Shown here piece after piece: positions 8,206 through 16,628 of a stretch of 64,000 bases of DNA. Position 1 is the stretch's first letter. Each line of letters opens with the position of its first letter. Source of the DNA: Streptomyces sp. NBC_01298 (lineage in GTDB: Bacteria > Actinomycetota > Actinomycetes > Streptomycetales > Streptomycetaceae); the NCBI RefSeq assembly GCF_035978755.1, contig NZ_CP108414.1, positions 3,968,001-4,032,000 on the forward strand, written 5' to 3'. The position numbers were made by a program, and so were the translations under genes. Under the pieces are notes generated by a model that ran no database searches, was not told the origin of the DNA, and saw only the letters and a list, made by a program, of their open reading frames with translations.

Positions 8206-8461
8206 GTCCCCTACCCGCCCTTCGCCCGTTCCCCGGGCGCTGCCCGGACCCCGGTCCTCAAACGCCGGACGGGCTGAAGAGCAGGGGTACCGGGCTGCGC
8301 CCGGACCCCCTGGGGCTCCGCCCCGGACCCCCGCTCCTCAAACGCCGGCGAGGCTGGGTATATCCAGCCCCTCCGGCGTTTGAGGAGCGGGGGTCCGGGG
8401 GCTGGCCCCCGGAACGGGTCCGGGCAGCGCCCGGGGAACGGGCGAAGGGCGGGTAGGGGAC
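8206..8461. repeat. nested palindromic intergenic repeat complex
   Basis: Two perfect 46-base arms (8206-8251 and 8416-8461) are exact reverse complements. Inside them lies a second perfect inverted repeat with 28-base arms (8321-8348 and 8373-8400) closing on a smaller palindrome around GTATAT. The core CTCAAACGCCGG occurs at 8257 and 8337 and inverted at 8373, and again at about 38501. No coding frame here is credible. It fills the gap between convergent acetyltransferase and glutaminase genes and resembles dispersed Streptomyces intergenic palindromes. Confidence 0.85.
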
Positions 8462-8622
8462 CCAGCCCCGCAGGGCCGACCCAGCCGCACCCGCCCACCG
8501 GCCCCAAGCCGGGACGACAGTGGCGCCAGCCCCGCCCGGCCACCGCCGGACGGAGTCCGGCGCAGCGGCGCGAAGCCGGGGAGGCCCGCCAGGGCCGAGC
8601 CGTGCGAGGGGCGCGTCAAAAG

Positions 8623-9534
8623 CTAGAAAACGCTCAGGCCCGTCAGGGTCGTGAAGCGGTCCAGGGCGGCGACCGCGGCGACGGAGTTGCCCTGGGCGTC
8701 CAGGCCGGGGCTCCACGCGGCCAGCGTGCACGCGCCGGGGACCACTGCCACGATGCCGCCGCCCACGCCGCTCTTGCCCGGCAGGCCGACCCGGTAGGCG
8801 AACTCCCCCGCCGCGTCGTACGTCCCGCAGGTCAGCATCACCGCGTTGACCTGCTTGGCCTCGCTGCGCGTGAGGAGGCGGGAGCCGTCCGCGCGCAGGC
8901 CGTGCCGGGCCAGGAAGCGGCCGGCCCGGGCCAGGTCGGCGCAGCTCATCTCGATGGAGCACTGCCAGAAGTAGTGCTCCAGCAGCATCGGCACCGGGTT
9001 GTCGATGTTCCCGTAGGCGGCCATGAAGTGGGCCAGGGCCGCGTTGCGGTCTCCGTGTTCCTGTTCGGAGGCGGCGACCTCCGCGTCGAAGCCGACCTCC
9101 GGGTTCTGGCTCTCCTCCCGGAGGAAGCGCAGCAGTTCGCTGCTCGCGTCGCCCGTCAGCGTCTGGAGCCGGTCGGTGACGACGAGCGCGCCCGCGTTGA
9201 TGAAGGGGTTGCGCGGGATGCCGTTCTCGTACTCCAGCTGCACGAGGGAGTTGAAGGGGTTGCCGGAGGGTTCCCGGCCGACCCGCTCCCACAGGCTGAC
9301 GCCGCCCTCGGCGAGCGCGAGGGCCAGCGCGAAGACCTTGGTGATGGACTGCGTGGAGAAGGGGGTCTGCCAGTCCCCCACCCCGTACACGTTGCCGTCG
9401 AGGTCGGCGACGGCCATCCCGAACTGCCGGGGGTCCACGGACGCCAGCGCCGGGATGTACTCGGCGGTGGTGCCGCTGCCGATCAGCGGGGCGATGTCGG
9501 TGGCGACCTGCTCCAGCAGGGCCTGGTAGTCCAT
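8623..9534 (-). CDS. glsA: glutaminase
   Basis: This converts glutamine to glutamate and ammonia in the cytoplasm. The 303-residue protein has the serine-dependent beta-lactamase-like fold signature S63-x-x-K66 in STQSITK and the glutaminase blocks NPFNSLVQLEYENG, NPFINAGALVVTD, YGNIDNP and GKSGVGGGIVAVVPG. Length is normal for bacterial GlsA. It follows menG by 15 bases on the same strand and may be co-transcribed, though it has no known role in quinone synthesis. Confidence 0.93.
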   Translation of the reverse strand: MDYQALLEQVATDIAPLIGSGTTAEYIPALASVDPRQFGMAVADLDGNVYGVGDWQTPFSTQSITKVFALALALAEGGVSLWERVGREPSGNPFNSLVQLEYENGIPRNPFINAGALVVTDRLQTLTGDASSELLRFLREESQNPEVGFDAEVAASEQEHGDRNAALAHFMAAYGNIDNPVPMLLEHYFWQCSIEMSCADLARAGRFLARHGLRADGSRLLTRSEAKQVNAVMLTCGTYDAAGEFAYRVGLPGKSGVGGGIVAVVPGACTLAAWSPGLDAQGNSVAAVAALDRFTTLTGLSVF

Positions 9535-9549
9535 CTCCGCGGTCCCGTA

Positions 9550-10245
9550 CTACGCGTGCTTGGTGCCGCGGTGCAGGGCCACGATGCCGCCGCTGAGGTT
9601 GCGCCAGGCCACCTTGGACCAGCCGGCCTTCTGCAGCAGTCCGGCCAGCGCCGGCTGGTCGGGCCAGGCGCGGATGGAGTCGGCGAGGTAGACGTAGGCG
9701 TCGGGGTTGGAGGAGACCGCGCGGGCCACGGGCGGCATCGCGCGCATCAGGTACTCGGTGTACACGGTCCGGAAGGGGGCCCAGGTGGGCTGCGAGAACT
9801 CGCAGATCACGACCTGGCCGCCGGGCTTCGTGACCCGGTGCAGCTCGCGCAGGGCGGCGTCGGTGTCCTGGACGTTGCGCAGGCCGAAGGAGATGGTGAC
9901 GGTGTCGAAGGCGTCGTCCTTGAAGGGGAGCTTCGTCGCGTCGCCGGCGGTCAGCGGGAGCCAGGGGTTGCGCTTCTTGCCCTCGCGGAGCATGCCGAGG
10001 GAGAAGTCGCAGGGCACGACGTACGCGCCGGCCGCCGCGAAGGGCAGCGAGGAGGTGGCCGTGCCGGCGGCCAGGTCGAGGACCAGCTGCCCGGGGCGCG
10101 CGCCGACCGCCTTGGCGACCTCCTTGCGCCACAGGCGGGCCTGCCCGAGGGAGAGGACGTCGTTGGTGAGGTCGTAGTTCGCCGCCACGCCGTCGAACAT
10201 GGAGGCGACTTCGTGCGGCTGCTTGTCCAGGGAAGCGGTGGTCAC
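9550..10245 (-). CDS. menG: demethylmenaquinone methyltransferase
   Basis: This SAM-dependent enzyme (UbiE/MenG) methylates demethylmenaquinone in the last step of menaquinone synthesis. The 231 residues show the N-terminal [20 protein letters not shown] signature, SAM motif [13 protein letters not shown] (about 55-66), [16 protein letters not shown] and [11 protein letters not shown]. The start is GTG 10245. The futalosine-pathway genes mqnC, mqnA, mqnE, ubiX, ubiA and ubiD lie elsewhere in the window, so this completes the methylation step for that route. Confidence 0.93.
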   Translation of the reverse strand: MTTASLDKQPHEVASMFDGVAANYDLTNDVLSLGQARLWRKEVAKAVGARPGQLVLDLAAGTATSSLPFAAAGAYVVPCDFSLGMLREGKKRNPWLPLTAGDATKLPFKDDAFDTVTISFGLRNVQDTDAALRELHRVTKPGGQVVICEFSQPTWAPFRTVYTEYLMRAMPPVARAVSSNPDAYVYLADSIRAWPDQPALAGLLQKAGWSKVAWRNLSGGIVALHRGTKHA

Positions 10246-10416
10246 TGGCGTGGGCCCCTCGGGTGTGGTGCGAGTGGTTCGGCAGGTCCTGTGGACCCCA
10301 CGTCATTCTCGCAGGCCCCCGTCCCCGGCACCCGGCCGCCCGTATTGGCCCATCAGGGGAGGTTGCGTGGCTTATTGTGCGATAGGCATAAAAGTTTAGA
10401 GATAAGTGGGTACGTC

Positions 10417-11298
10417 ATGGTTGAGCCGACGGACGACGGTCCGGTCACGTCCCGAATACCCTTCTTCGACCGGCCGACCCTGGGCAAGACCGTCCTGGTG
10501 ATCGTCGGGTACCTGGCGTACTACCTGCTGGTCGGGCGTGCCATCGACGCCGTTTTCGGCGACGAGATCGACAAGGACGACGTGCTGGCGACGGGTGCCG
10601 GCGTCTTCTTCGCCTTCGTCCTGCCGATCGCGATCGGCGCCGTGACGCTCCTCGGCTTCGCGGCCGCCATCGGCCGGCTCCGCTCGATCTTCGCCAGGCG
10701 GACGCCCGCGGGCCGGCCCTGGATGTGGATCGGGCCCGCGCTCGCGCTCACCGCCGTCGTCGGCCATGTCGCGGCCACCGACTGGAACAGCTGGCGGCCG
10801 GAGCAGCTCCTCCTCATCGCCCTTCTCGGCATCTGCGTGGGACTCGCCGAGGAGCTCGCGACGCGCGGCCTCGCGGTCGATCTGCTCCGCGGCGCCGGGC
10901 ATTGCGAGCGGTTCGTGATGGTGGTCTCGTCGCTGCTGTTCGCCCTCATGCACGTGAGCAACCTGCTGTCCGGGATGAAGCCGGGCACGGTGCTCCTCAC
11001 CGTCGTCTACACCTTCGGCTTCGGCGTGTGCATGTACCTCGTCATGCGTCTCACCGGCACCATCTGGTCCGCGATCGCCCTCCACGCCGTCACGGACCCG
11101 ACGACCATGTTCGCCAGCGGTGGCGTCGACGAAGCCGTCGCGCACCACGCCGGCGGCTGGTCCGTCCTCGCCTCGACGGCCACCGTCCTCATGGTCGTCT
11201 TCGCGTTCGTGGCCGTCTTCCTGGTCCGCGAGGACCGCCGCGGGACGGCGGACCCCGCCGCGCTCAGCGGCGGCGGTGGAGCAGCCTGCCGCCGATGA
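10417..11298 (+). CDS. CPBP family intramembrane metalloprotease
   Basis: The 293-residue polytopic membrane protein contains the Abi/CPBP signature: E145-E146-x-x-x-R150 in LAEELATRG, F-x-x-x-H179 in FALMHVSN, and the third motif H223-x-x-x-D in HAVTDPT. Eight or so hydrophobic helices surround these residues. The family includes CAAX prenyl endopeptidase relatives and bacteriocin-immunity proteins; the substrate here is unknown. The chosen ATG at 10417 gives a short charged cytoplasmic N-terminus before the first helix; the long open frame upstream of it is antisense to menG and glsA. Its 3' end overlaps the convergent gene by 35 bases. Confidence 0.85.
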   Translation: MVEPTDDGPVTSRIPFFDRPTLGKTVLVIVGYLAYYLLVGRAIDAVFGDEIDKDDVLATGAGVFFAFVLPIAIGAVTLLGFAAAIGRLRSIFARRTPAGRPWMWIGPALALTAVVGHVAATDWNSWRPEQLLLIALLGICVGLAEELATRGLAVDLLRGAGHCERFVMVVSSLLFALMHVSNLLSGMKPGTVLLTVVYTFGFGVCMYLVMRLTGTIWSAIALHAVTDPTTMFASGGVDEAVAHHAGGWSVLASTATVLMVVFAFVAVFLVREDRRGTADPAALSGGGGAACRR

Positions 11299-11926
11299 CC
11301 GTGGCCACGCAGGTCGTCGGGCCCTCCACCAGCAGCTCCGTCGGCCCGGGTACCGCGAAGACCGCGAACCGGGCCGGGGCGCCCGGCTCCAGGACCCCGT
11401 GGAAGGCCTCCTCGGCGGTGGTCCGGCCGGCGAGCGGGTCCAGGGAGGCGGGGCCCTCGTAGGGGGCGGGCGGGACGACGGTGAGTCCGGAGCGGACCAC
11501 GGCCGTCCGGACGGCCGGGCTGGTGAACCGGCCGGCCACCGCGACCACTCCGCGGGCGAGCAGCTTCTGGGTGCCGCGCCGCGCGCTGTTGCCCCAGCGC
11601 GGCTCGGTCATCTTCAGGTCCGCCAACGCCTCGGCGCCGCTGATCGGTTCGGCCCCGAGCTCGGTGATCTCGTAGGGGTCGTCCGGGTAGTACGTGCGCT
11701 CCAGCAGCTCGTCGCCGCCGCGCACCAGCAGCCCCGGGGTCAGTACCCCGGGCCAGCTGCGGGCGCGCGCGTGCGGGTGGGCCGCGGCGAGCTCCTCGTA
11801 CGGGCCCACCCGGGCGATGCGGTCGCCCTCGACCAGGACCGCGCCGCCGGGCAGCGGCGCGGGCCCCTGACCGGGTCCGTTGGCGGCCCCGGTCACGAGG
11901 AGTTCGGCGGTGTGGATCGTCAGCAC
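11264..11926 (-). CDS. imidazolonepropionase-like amidohydrolase-domain protein, lacking a catalytic barrel
   Basis: The 220-residue product begins like an amidohydrolase N-terminal beta-sandwich (LLVTGAANGPG, then AVLVEGDRIARVGPYEEL and WPGVLTPGLLVRGG), and its end (PGAPARFAVFAVPG then TCVATVIGGRLLHRR) matches the closing half of that sandwich. The intervening TIM barrel with its HxH metal site, Lys, His and Asp ligands is largely absent. It begins seven bases after the mqnC stop at GTG 11926, so it is probably in the mqnC operon. It may be a degenerate deaminase or a structural or regulatory protein. Confidence 0.7.
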   Translation of the reverse strand: MLTIHTAELLVTGAANGPGQGPAPLPGGAVLVEGDRIARVGPYEELAAAHPHARARSWPGVLTPGLLVRGGDELLERTYYPDDPYEITELGAEPISGAEALADLKMTEPRWGNSARRGTQKLLARGVVAVAGRFTSPAVRTAVVRSGLTVVPPAPYEGPASLDPLAGRTTAEEAFHGVLEPGAPARFAVFAVPGPTELLVEGPTTCVATVIGGRLLHRRR

Positions 11927-11933
11927 GGGCGCG

Positions 11934-13133
11934 TCAGTTCGTGGAGATGAGCTTCAGCTCGGGGTGGGCGGTGCCGCCCTCGATGGCGGTGGAGGAGATG
12001 TGCGAGACGACGCGGTCGTCGACCGGGTCGTTGGCCGGGTCGTCGTGCACGAGGAGGTGCTCGTACGTCGTGGCGCGCTGCGCCGGGGTGCGGCCCGCCT
12101 TGCGGATCAGGTCGATGATCTCCATGCGGTTGGAGCGGTGCTTGGCACCGGCCGAGGAGACGACGTTCTCCTCCAGCATGATCGAACCGAGGTCGTCGGC
12201 GCCGTAGTGCAGGGAGAGCTGGCCCGCCTCCTTGCCGACGGTGAGCCAGGAGCCCTGGATGTGGGCGATGTTGTCGAGGAAGAGCCGCGCGATGGCGATC
12301 ATGCGCAGGTACTCGAAGACGGTCGCCTGGGTCCGGCCCTTGAGGTGGTTGTTCTCGGGCTGGTAGGTGTACGGGATGAAGGCGCGGAAGCCGCCCGTAC
12401 GGTCCTGCGTGTCGCGGATCATCGCGATGTGCTCGATGCGTTCGGCGTTGGTCTCGCCGGTGCCCATCAGCATGGTGGAGGTGGACTCCACGCCCAGCGT
12501 GTGGGCGATCTCCATGATCTCCAGCCAGCGCTCGCCGGACTCCTTGAGCGGGGCGATCGCCTTGCGCGGGCGCTCCGGGAGCAGCTCGGCGCCGGCGCCC
12601 GCGAAGGAGTCGAGACCGGCGGCGTGGATGCGCCGGATCGCTTCCTCGGCCGACACCTTGGAGATCCGGGCCATGTGCTCGACCTCGGACGCGCCGAGGG
12701 AGTGGATGACCAGCTGCGGGTAGGCCTGCTTGATGGCGGAGAAGTGGTGCTCGTAGTACTCGACGCCGTAGTCCGGGTGGTGGCCGCCCTGGAACATGAT
12801 CTGCGTGCCGCCCAGCTCGACGGTCTCCGCGCAGCGGCGCAGGATGTCTTCGAGGTCGCGGGACCAGCCCTTCTTCGTGTCCTTGGGGGCCGCGTAGAAG
12901 GCGCAGAACTTGCATGCGGTGACGCACACGTTGGTGTAGTTGATGTTGCGCTCGATGATGTACGTCGCGATGTGCTCGGTACCGGCGTAGCGCAGCCGGC
13001 GGGCCGCGTCGGCGGCCTGGCCCAGCGCGTGCAGGGGCGCGTGGCGGTAGAGGTCGAGCGCCTCTTCCTGGGTGATCCGGCCCCCAGTGGCGGCTCGGTC
13101 GAGGACTGACGGGAGAGCGGCCTGGTCGGTCAC
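11934..13133 (-). CDS. mqnC: cyclic dehypoxanthine futalosine synthase
   Basis: This radical SAM enzyme of the futalosine menaquinone pathway cyclises dehypoxanthine futalosine. The 399-residue protein has the cluster motif C70-x3-C74-x2-C77 (VCVTACKFCAFY), the glycine-rich FQGGHHPDYG block, and the family segments HSLGASEVEHMARIS and YTYQPENNHLKG. Start is GTG 13133. It shares ancestry with MqnE, the other radical SAM enzyme of this pathway in the window. The amidohydrolase-like gene follows immediately. Confidence 0.95.
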   Translation of the reverse strand: MTDQAALPSVLDRAATGGRITQEEALDLYRHAPLHALGQAADAARRLRYAGTEHIATYIIERNINYTNVCVTACKFCAFYAAPKDTKKGWSRDLEDILRRCAETVELGGTQIMFQGGHHPDYGVEYYEHHFSAIKQAYPQLVIHSLGASEVEHMARISKVSAEEAIRRIHAAGLDSFAGAGAELLPERPRKAIAPLKESGERWLEIMEIAHTLGVESTSTMLMGTGETNAERIEHIAMIRDTQDRTGGFRAFIPYTYQPENNHLKGRTQATVFEYLRMIAIARLFLDNIAHIQGSWLTVGKEAGQLSLHYGADDLGSIMLEENVVSSAGAKHRSNRMEIIDLIRKAGRTPAQRATTYEHLLVHDDPANDPVDDRVVSHISSTAIEGGTAHPELKLISTN

Positions 13134-13252
13134 CGGTGCGTCACCTTTCGGCTGTGTCGTTCGGCTGGCGCCCGGCTGCGGTCAAGATTCCCCGGACCGA
13201 TCCAGCCTACGCCAGCCCGTCCGGCTCCCGGGCTGGCCCCCTGCGGGATGCC

Positions 13253-14233
13253 TCACGGCCCCGGTCCCGCGCCCAGGACCGGACCGGACCCCAGGTCGAG
13301 TCCCATGCCCAGGCCCAGGCCCGCGTAGATCACGCCCGCGAGGGCGCCGCCCGCCATGAACGGGCCGAAGGCCATCGACGTCCCGCGCTCCACCCGGCGC
13401 AGCGCGACCTGGGCGTACCCGTGCACGGCCGCCGCGACGAAGGCGGCGAGGGTGCCCGCGAACAGCACGAACCACCCGTACCAGCCCAGGACCTGCCCCA
13501 CGGTCAGAGCCAGGGTGACGTCGCCGAAGCCCATGCCGGGCGGGTAGACCAGGTGCAGGACGAGGTACACGGACCCGAGGGTGAGCCCCCCGAGCAGCGC
13601 GCGGGTCCAGGATCCGCCGGTACCGGTGAACAGGGCGGCCACGCCGAGGGCGACGGCCGCGGTGGCGGCGAGCGGCAGGGTCAGTACGTCGGGCAGCCGG
13701 TGCACGGCCTGGTCGACGAAGCAGAGCAGGACGGTGAACGGCGCCAGCAGCAGCCAGGCCACCAGCTCGGGCCGCGCCCCGACCCCGGTCCCGAGCGCGA
13801 GACACACCAGGACGGTCGCAAGGGCGGCCCCTCCGACGGGCGCGTAGCCACCCCGCCCCCGTGCCCGGTACCGCTGCCGGCGGCCAGGCCCGCCGTCAGG
13901 GGCCGGGGCCGGAGCCGGGGTCGGAGCCGTGGCCGGGTCCGGAGCCCGGGCGGCGTCCCGAGCCGGGGCCGCGTCCGAAGCCGGGTCCGGAGCCGGAGCC
14001 GGGTCCGGAGCCACGTCCGGAGCCAGGGCAACGTCCGGAGCCGGGGCGCATCGGGGGCAGAGGGGTAAGCCCAGCCAGCCTCCCGCCGGGCCGGTCAGGG
14101 GGTGGCCGGCCGGGCAGGACGAGCGCCAGGGCAGGCCCACCTCGACGGAGAGCCGGTAGGCGGCCCGGGGCAGGAGGAGTCCCGCCGCCGCGCCCCACAG
14201 CGTGACCCCGGCCACGAACAGCGTGATGCCCAT
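13253..14233 (-). CDS. A24 family prepilin peptidase with an Ala/Pro/Asp-rich insert
   Basis: This membrane aspartyl protease family processes type IV pilin-like prepilins. The 326-residue protein has the first aspartate in LLCFVDQAVHRLPDVLT and the second in the signature GMGFGDVTLAL, with hydrophobic helices throughout the C-terminal two thirds. Between the N-terminal domain and the membrane core is a 60-residue low-complexity insert of D-P/A-P units. The usual zinc CxxC pairs are degenerate (SSCPAGHP then LCPRCAP). No pilin genes are nearby, so its substrate is encoded elsewhere. Confidence 0.8.
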   Translation of the reverse strand: MGITLFVAGVTLWGAAAGLLLPRAAYRLSVEVGLPWRSSCPAGHPLTGPAGGWLGLPLCPRCAPAPDVALAPDVAPDPAPAPDPASDAAPARDAARAPDPATAPTPAPAPAPDGGPGRRQRYRARGRGGYAPVGGAALATVLVCLALGTGVGARPELVAWLLLAPFTVLLCFVDQAVHRLPDVLTLPLAATAAVALGVAALFTGTGGSWTRALLGGLTLGSVYLVLHLVYPPGMGFGDVTLALTVGQVLGWYGWFVLFAGTLAAFVAAAVHGYAQVALRRVERGTSMAFGPFMAGGALAGVIYAGLGLGMGLDLGSGPVLGAGPGP

Positions 14234-14574
14234 CTCAGCCCGCCCCCGCGGCTCCGCGGCCCGGTGCGGCCGCCCGTTCCCGGAACCTCATCACATGCCC
14301 CCGCCCCACACCCCGTGACTTGGCGACGCACGCTAGCAGCGCCACCGGGCGCCCTCAAGAACCGGCGGAGCCCGCCGCACCTCAGGCGGCAGCGGCGGCG
14401 GCGCTCGGTTCGAACCCGGCCAGCGTCTGTTCCAGGGCCCGCACGCCCGGCCCCGCTGCGAGCCGGGAGGTGAAAGGAGAACGCATTCGCGGTAAACGGC
14501 AGGCGGGCGGGGCGGGCATTCGCCTTTCCGCTCCATTCCGCTCTGCGGAAAGGCGAATACCCTCATAAGCCGCG
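14234..14574. other. intergenic region between prepilin peptidase and mqnA
   Basis: I found no supportable gene in these 341 bases. The only clear element is the hairpin at 14518-14558. A GGTTCGAACCC string near 14407 resembles a tRNA T-arm, but no cloverleaf can be built around it. Confidence 0.5.
14518..14558 (-). terminator. hairpin downstream of mqnA
   Basis: A perfect 14-base stem, ATTCGCCTTTCCGC and its reverse complement with a 13-base loop, lies 17 bases beyond the mqnA stop. There is no strong T-run, which is common for terminators in this genus. Confidence 0.65.
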
Positions 14575-15447
<873 letters not shown>

Positions 15448-15538
15448 CTAGCCCCCGCGTCTCCGTCAGCCGTCTGGCGGGTCTCAAACGTCCGAGTGAC
15501 GTGATCTTTCCCTCTGGTCTCGGCCGGGAGGTGCGTGC

Positions 15539-15544
15539 TAGGCT
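15539..15544 (+). promoter_or_regulatory. -10 box of the cold-shock gene promoter
   Basis: TAGGCT at 15539-15544 has a weak TGGTCT -35-like box 18 bases upstream. It would give a leader of about 125 bases before the cold-shock ATG. Confidence 0.4.
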
Positions 15545-15582
15545 CGACGCAAGTTGCAGTTTGGTTTCCCTTGCAGTACGAG

Positions 15583-15620
15583 GCCTGCGGAGAATGTGAC
15601 CCGCAGGCTTTTGTAGTTTT
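15583..15620 (+). promoter_or_regulatory. hairpin plus T-rich tract in the cold-shock leader (attenuator or RNA thermosensor candidate)
   Basis: The stem GCCTGCGG (15583-15590) pairs perfectly with CCGCAGGC (15601-15608) and is followed by TTTTGTAGTTTT. It has the form of an intrinsic terminator but lies inside the 5' leader, 56-93 bases before the ATG. Long structured leaders that refold at low temperature are known for csp genes in other bacteria. Confidence 0.6.
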
Positions 15621-15675
15621 CAGACTTCTTAGCAGGTTCTGGAGCAGGGCGACCCTTTGGCCCATAGGAGGGCTC

Positions 15676-15879
15676 ATGGCTACCGGAACCGTCAAGTGGT
15701 TCAACGCTGAAAAGGGCTTCGGCTTCATCGCCCAGGACGGCGGCGGCCCGGATGTCTTCGTCCACTACTCCGCGATCAACGCCGCCGGCTTCCGCTCCCT
15801 TGAGGAGAACCAGCTGGTGAACTTCGACGTCACCCAGGGTCCGAAGGGCCCGCAGGCGGAGAACGTCACCCCGGCCTAG
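15676..15879 (+). CDS. cold-shock protein (CspA family)
   Basis: The 67-residue single-domain nucleic-acid chaperone has the RNP1-like KGFGFIAQD and RNP2-like DVFVHYSAI motifs and begins [13 protein letters not shown] after the Met. It binds single-stranded RNA or DNA and melts secondary structure. The ATG at 15676 follows AGGAGGG by only three bases. The gene has its own promoter, a structured leader and a strong terminator, so it is a stand-alone unit. GC content of the leader is noticeably lower than its surroundings. Confidence 0.96.
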   Translation: MATGTVKWFNAEKGFGFIAQDGGGPDVFVHYSAINAAGFRSLEENQLVNFDVTQGPKGPQAENVTPA

Positions 15880-15920
15880 TCGCCTGGGCCAACCAATCGC
15901 GGTTGGATATGCAGTACCCA

Positions 15921-15972
15921 AGGAGCCCTGTCTTCTCTGTGCGAGCAGAGTCGACGGGGCTCCTGCCTTTTG
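15921..15972 (+). terminator. terminator of the cold-shock gene
   Basis: The outer stem AGGAGCCC(T)GTC pairs with GACGGGGCTCCT, an inner CTCTG/CAGAG stem stacks on it, and a CCTTTT tract follows. It starts 41 bases after the stop. Confidence 0.85.
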
Positions 15973-16000
15973 CCCGCCGCCCCGCCCCGCCCCGCCCCGC

Positions 16001-16165
16001 CCGATCAGCCGGCCATCTTGGCCGCGATCCGGGTGAGCAGCCTGTCGCGCAGGGACGGCCACTCGTCCGCGAGCACGCTGTAGTACAGCGAGTCCCGGCG
16101 CGTGCCGTCCCGCCGCACCATGTGGCTGCGGAGCGTCCCCTCGTGGACCAGGCCCAAGCGGGAGC
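16001..16165 (-). pseudogene. C-terminal remnant of a GNAT acetyltransferase
   Basis: Read on the minus strand, this stretch encodes SRLGLVHEGTLRSHMVRRDG, then TRRDSLYYSVLADEWPSLRD and RLLTRIAAKMAG with a stop. That is the closing third of a RimJ/RimL-type acetyltransferase. The upstream acetyl-CoA-binding part is missing; sequence beyond 16165 shows no related frame. It is a broken gene left at the junction after the cold-shock unit. Confidence 0.7.
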
Positions 16166-16289
16166 CGAGGGTCATCACGGCACCGTAGACGGGTGGTCGC
16201 GAACCCGCGGCCGGAACGGTGATTTACGCCGGTTCGCCCCGCTCCGCGGCTGTCGTCCCGGCCGGTCACCGGGTGGTGAAGGAGCCCAT

Positions 16290-16523
16290 GTGCGGTGCGC
16301 CCGCGTCCCCGCTGCCGCGGCATCGCCTTCCGGCGCCTGGCGGACGAGGGGCCGCTCCGTGTCGACGACGCCGAACCGGCCCGCCAACCACTTCTCCGGC
16401 CTGCTGCTGGGGATCCCGGTGAACGAGGCCATGTTCGCCGGCCGTTCCCAGTGCACCGATGCCGACCTCGACCGGCACGCCGCCGCCGGCACCCGCGTCT
16501 TCCTCGCCGCCCATCGGGATTGA
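16290..16523 (+). pseudogene. frameshifted C-terminal remnant of a TetR family regulator
   Basis: One frame gives FRRLADEGPLRVDDAEPAR. The next frame continues with NHFSGLLLGIPVNEAMFAG and then CTDADLDRHAAAGTRVFLAA before the stop at 16523. Together these look like the ligand-domain end of a TetR protein carrying a single-base shift near 16380. No DNA-binding N-terminus is present. It sits back to back with the acetyltransferase remnant. Confidence 0.6.
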
Positions 16524-16556
16524 GGCCGAGATTGAGATCGAGATCGAGACCGGAAC

Positions 16557-16610
16557 TAGGGTTCCTAGGGTTGTGCCTAGTGATCAAAGTTGTAGCCTAG
16601 GACCCTTAGG
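16557..16610. promoter_or_regulatory. CCTAG-repeat promoter/operator of the TetR-hydrolase operon
   Basis: Several CCTAG/CTAGG elements occur within 54 bases (near 16562, 16576, 16597 and 16605) around a TTGTGC -35 (16571-16576) and TAGCCT -10 (16593-16598) with 16-base spacing. CTAG is rare in this DNA, so the clustering is notable. The likely ligand is the TetR protein encoded next, acting on its own promoter. Confidence 0.5.
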
Positions 16611-16628
16611 GACAACGGGGAGGATGTC

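Noticed and set aside
8258..10306. 682-codon minus-strand open frame
   Set aside because: It is an Arg/Gly/Pro-rich shadow of the glutaminase and menG genes in another frame, with no domain or ribosome site.
8380..11298. 972-codon plus-strand open frame
   Set aside because: Only the last 294 codons (from 10417) are a real membrane protease; the rest is antisense to glsA and menG.
14400..14425. GGTTCGAACCC string considered as a tRNA
   Set aside because: Flanking bases do not form a T-stem or acceptor stem.
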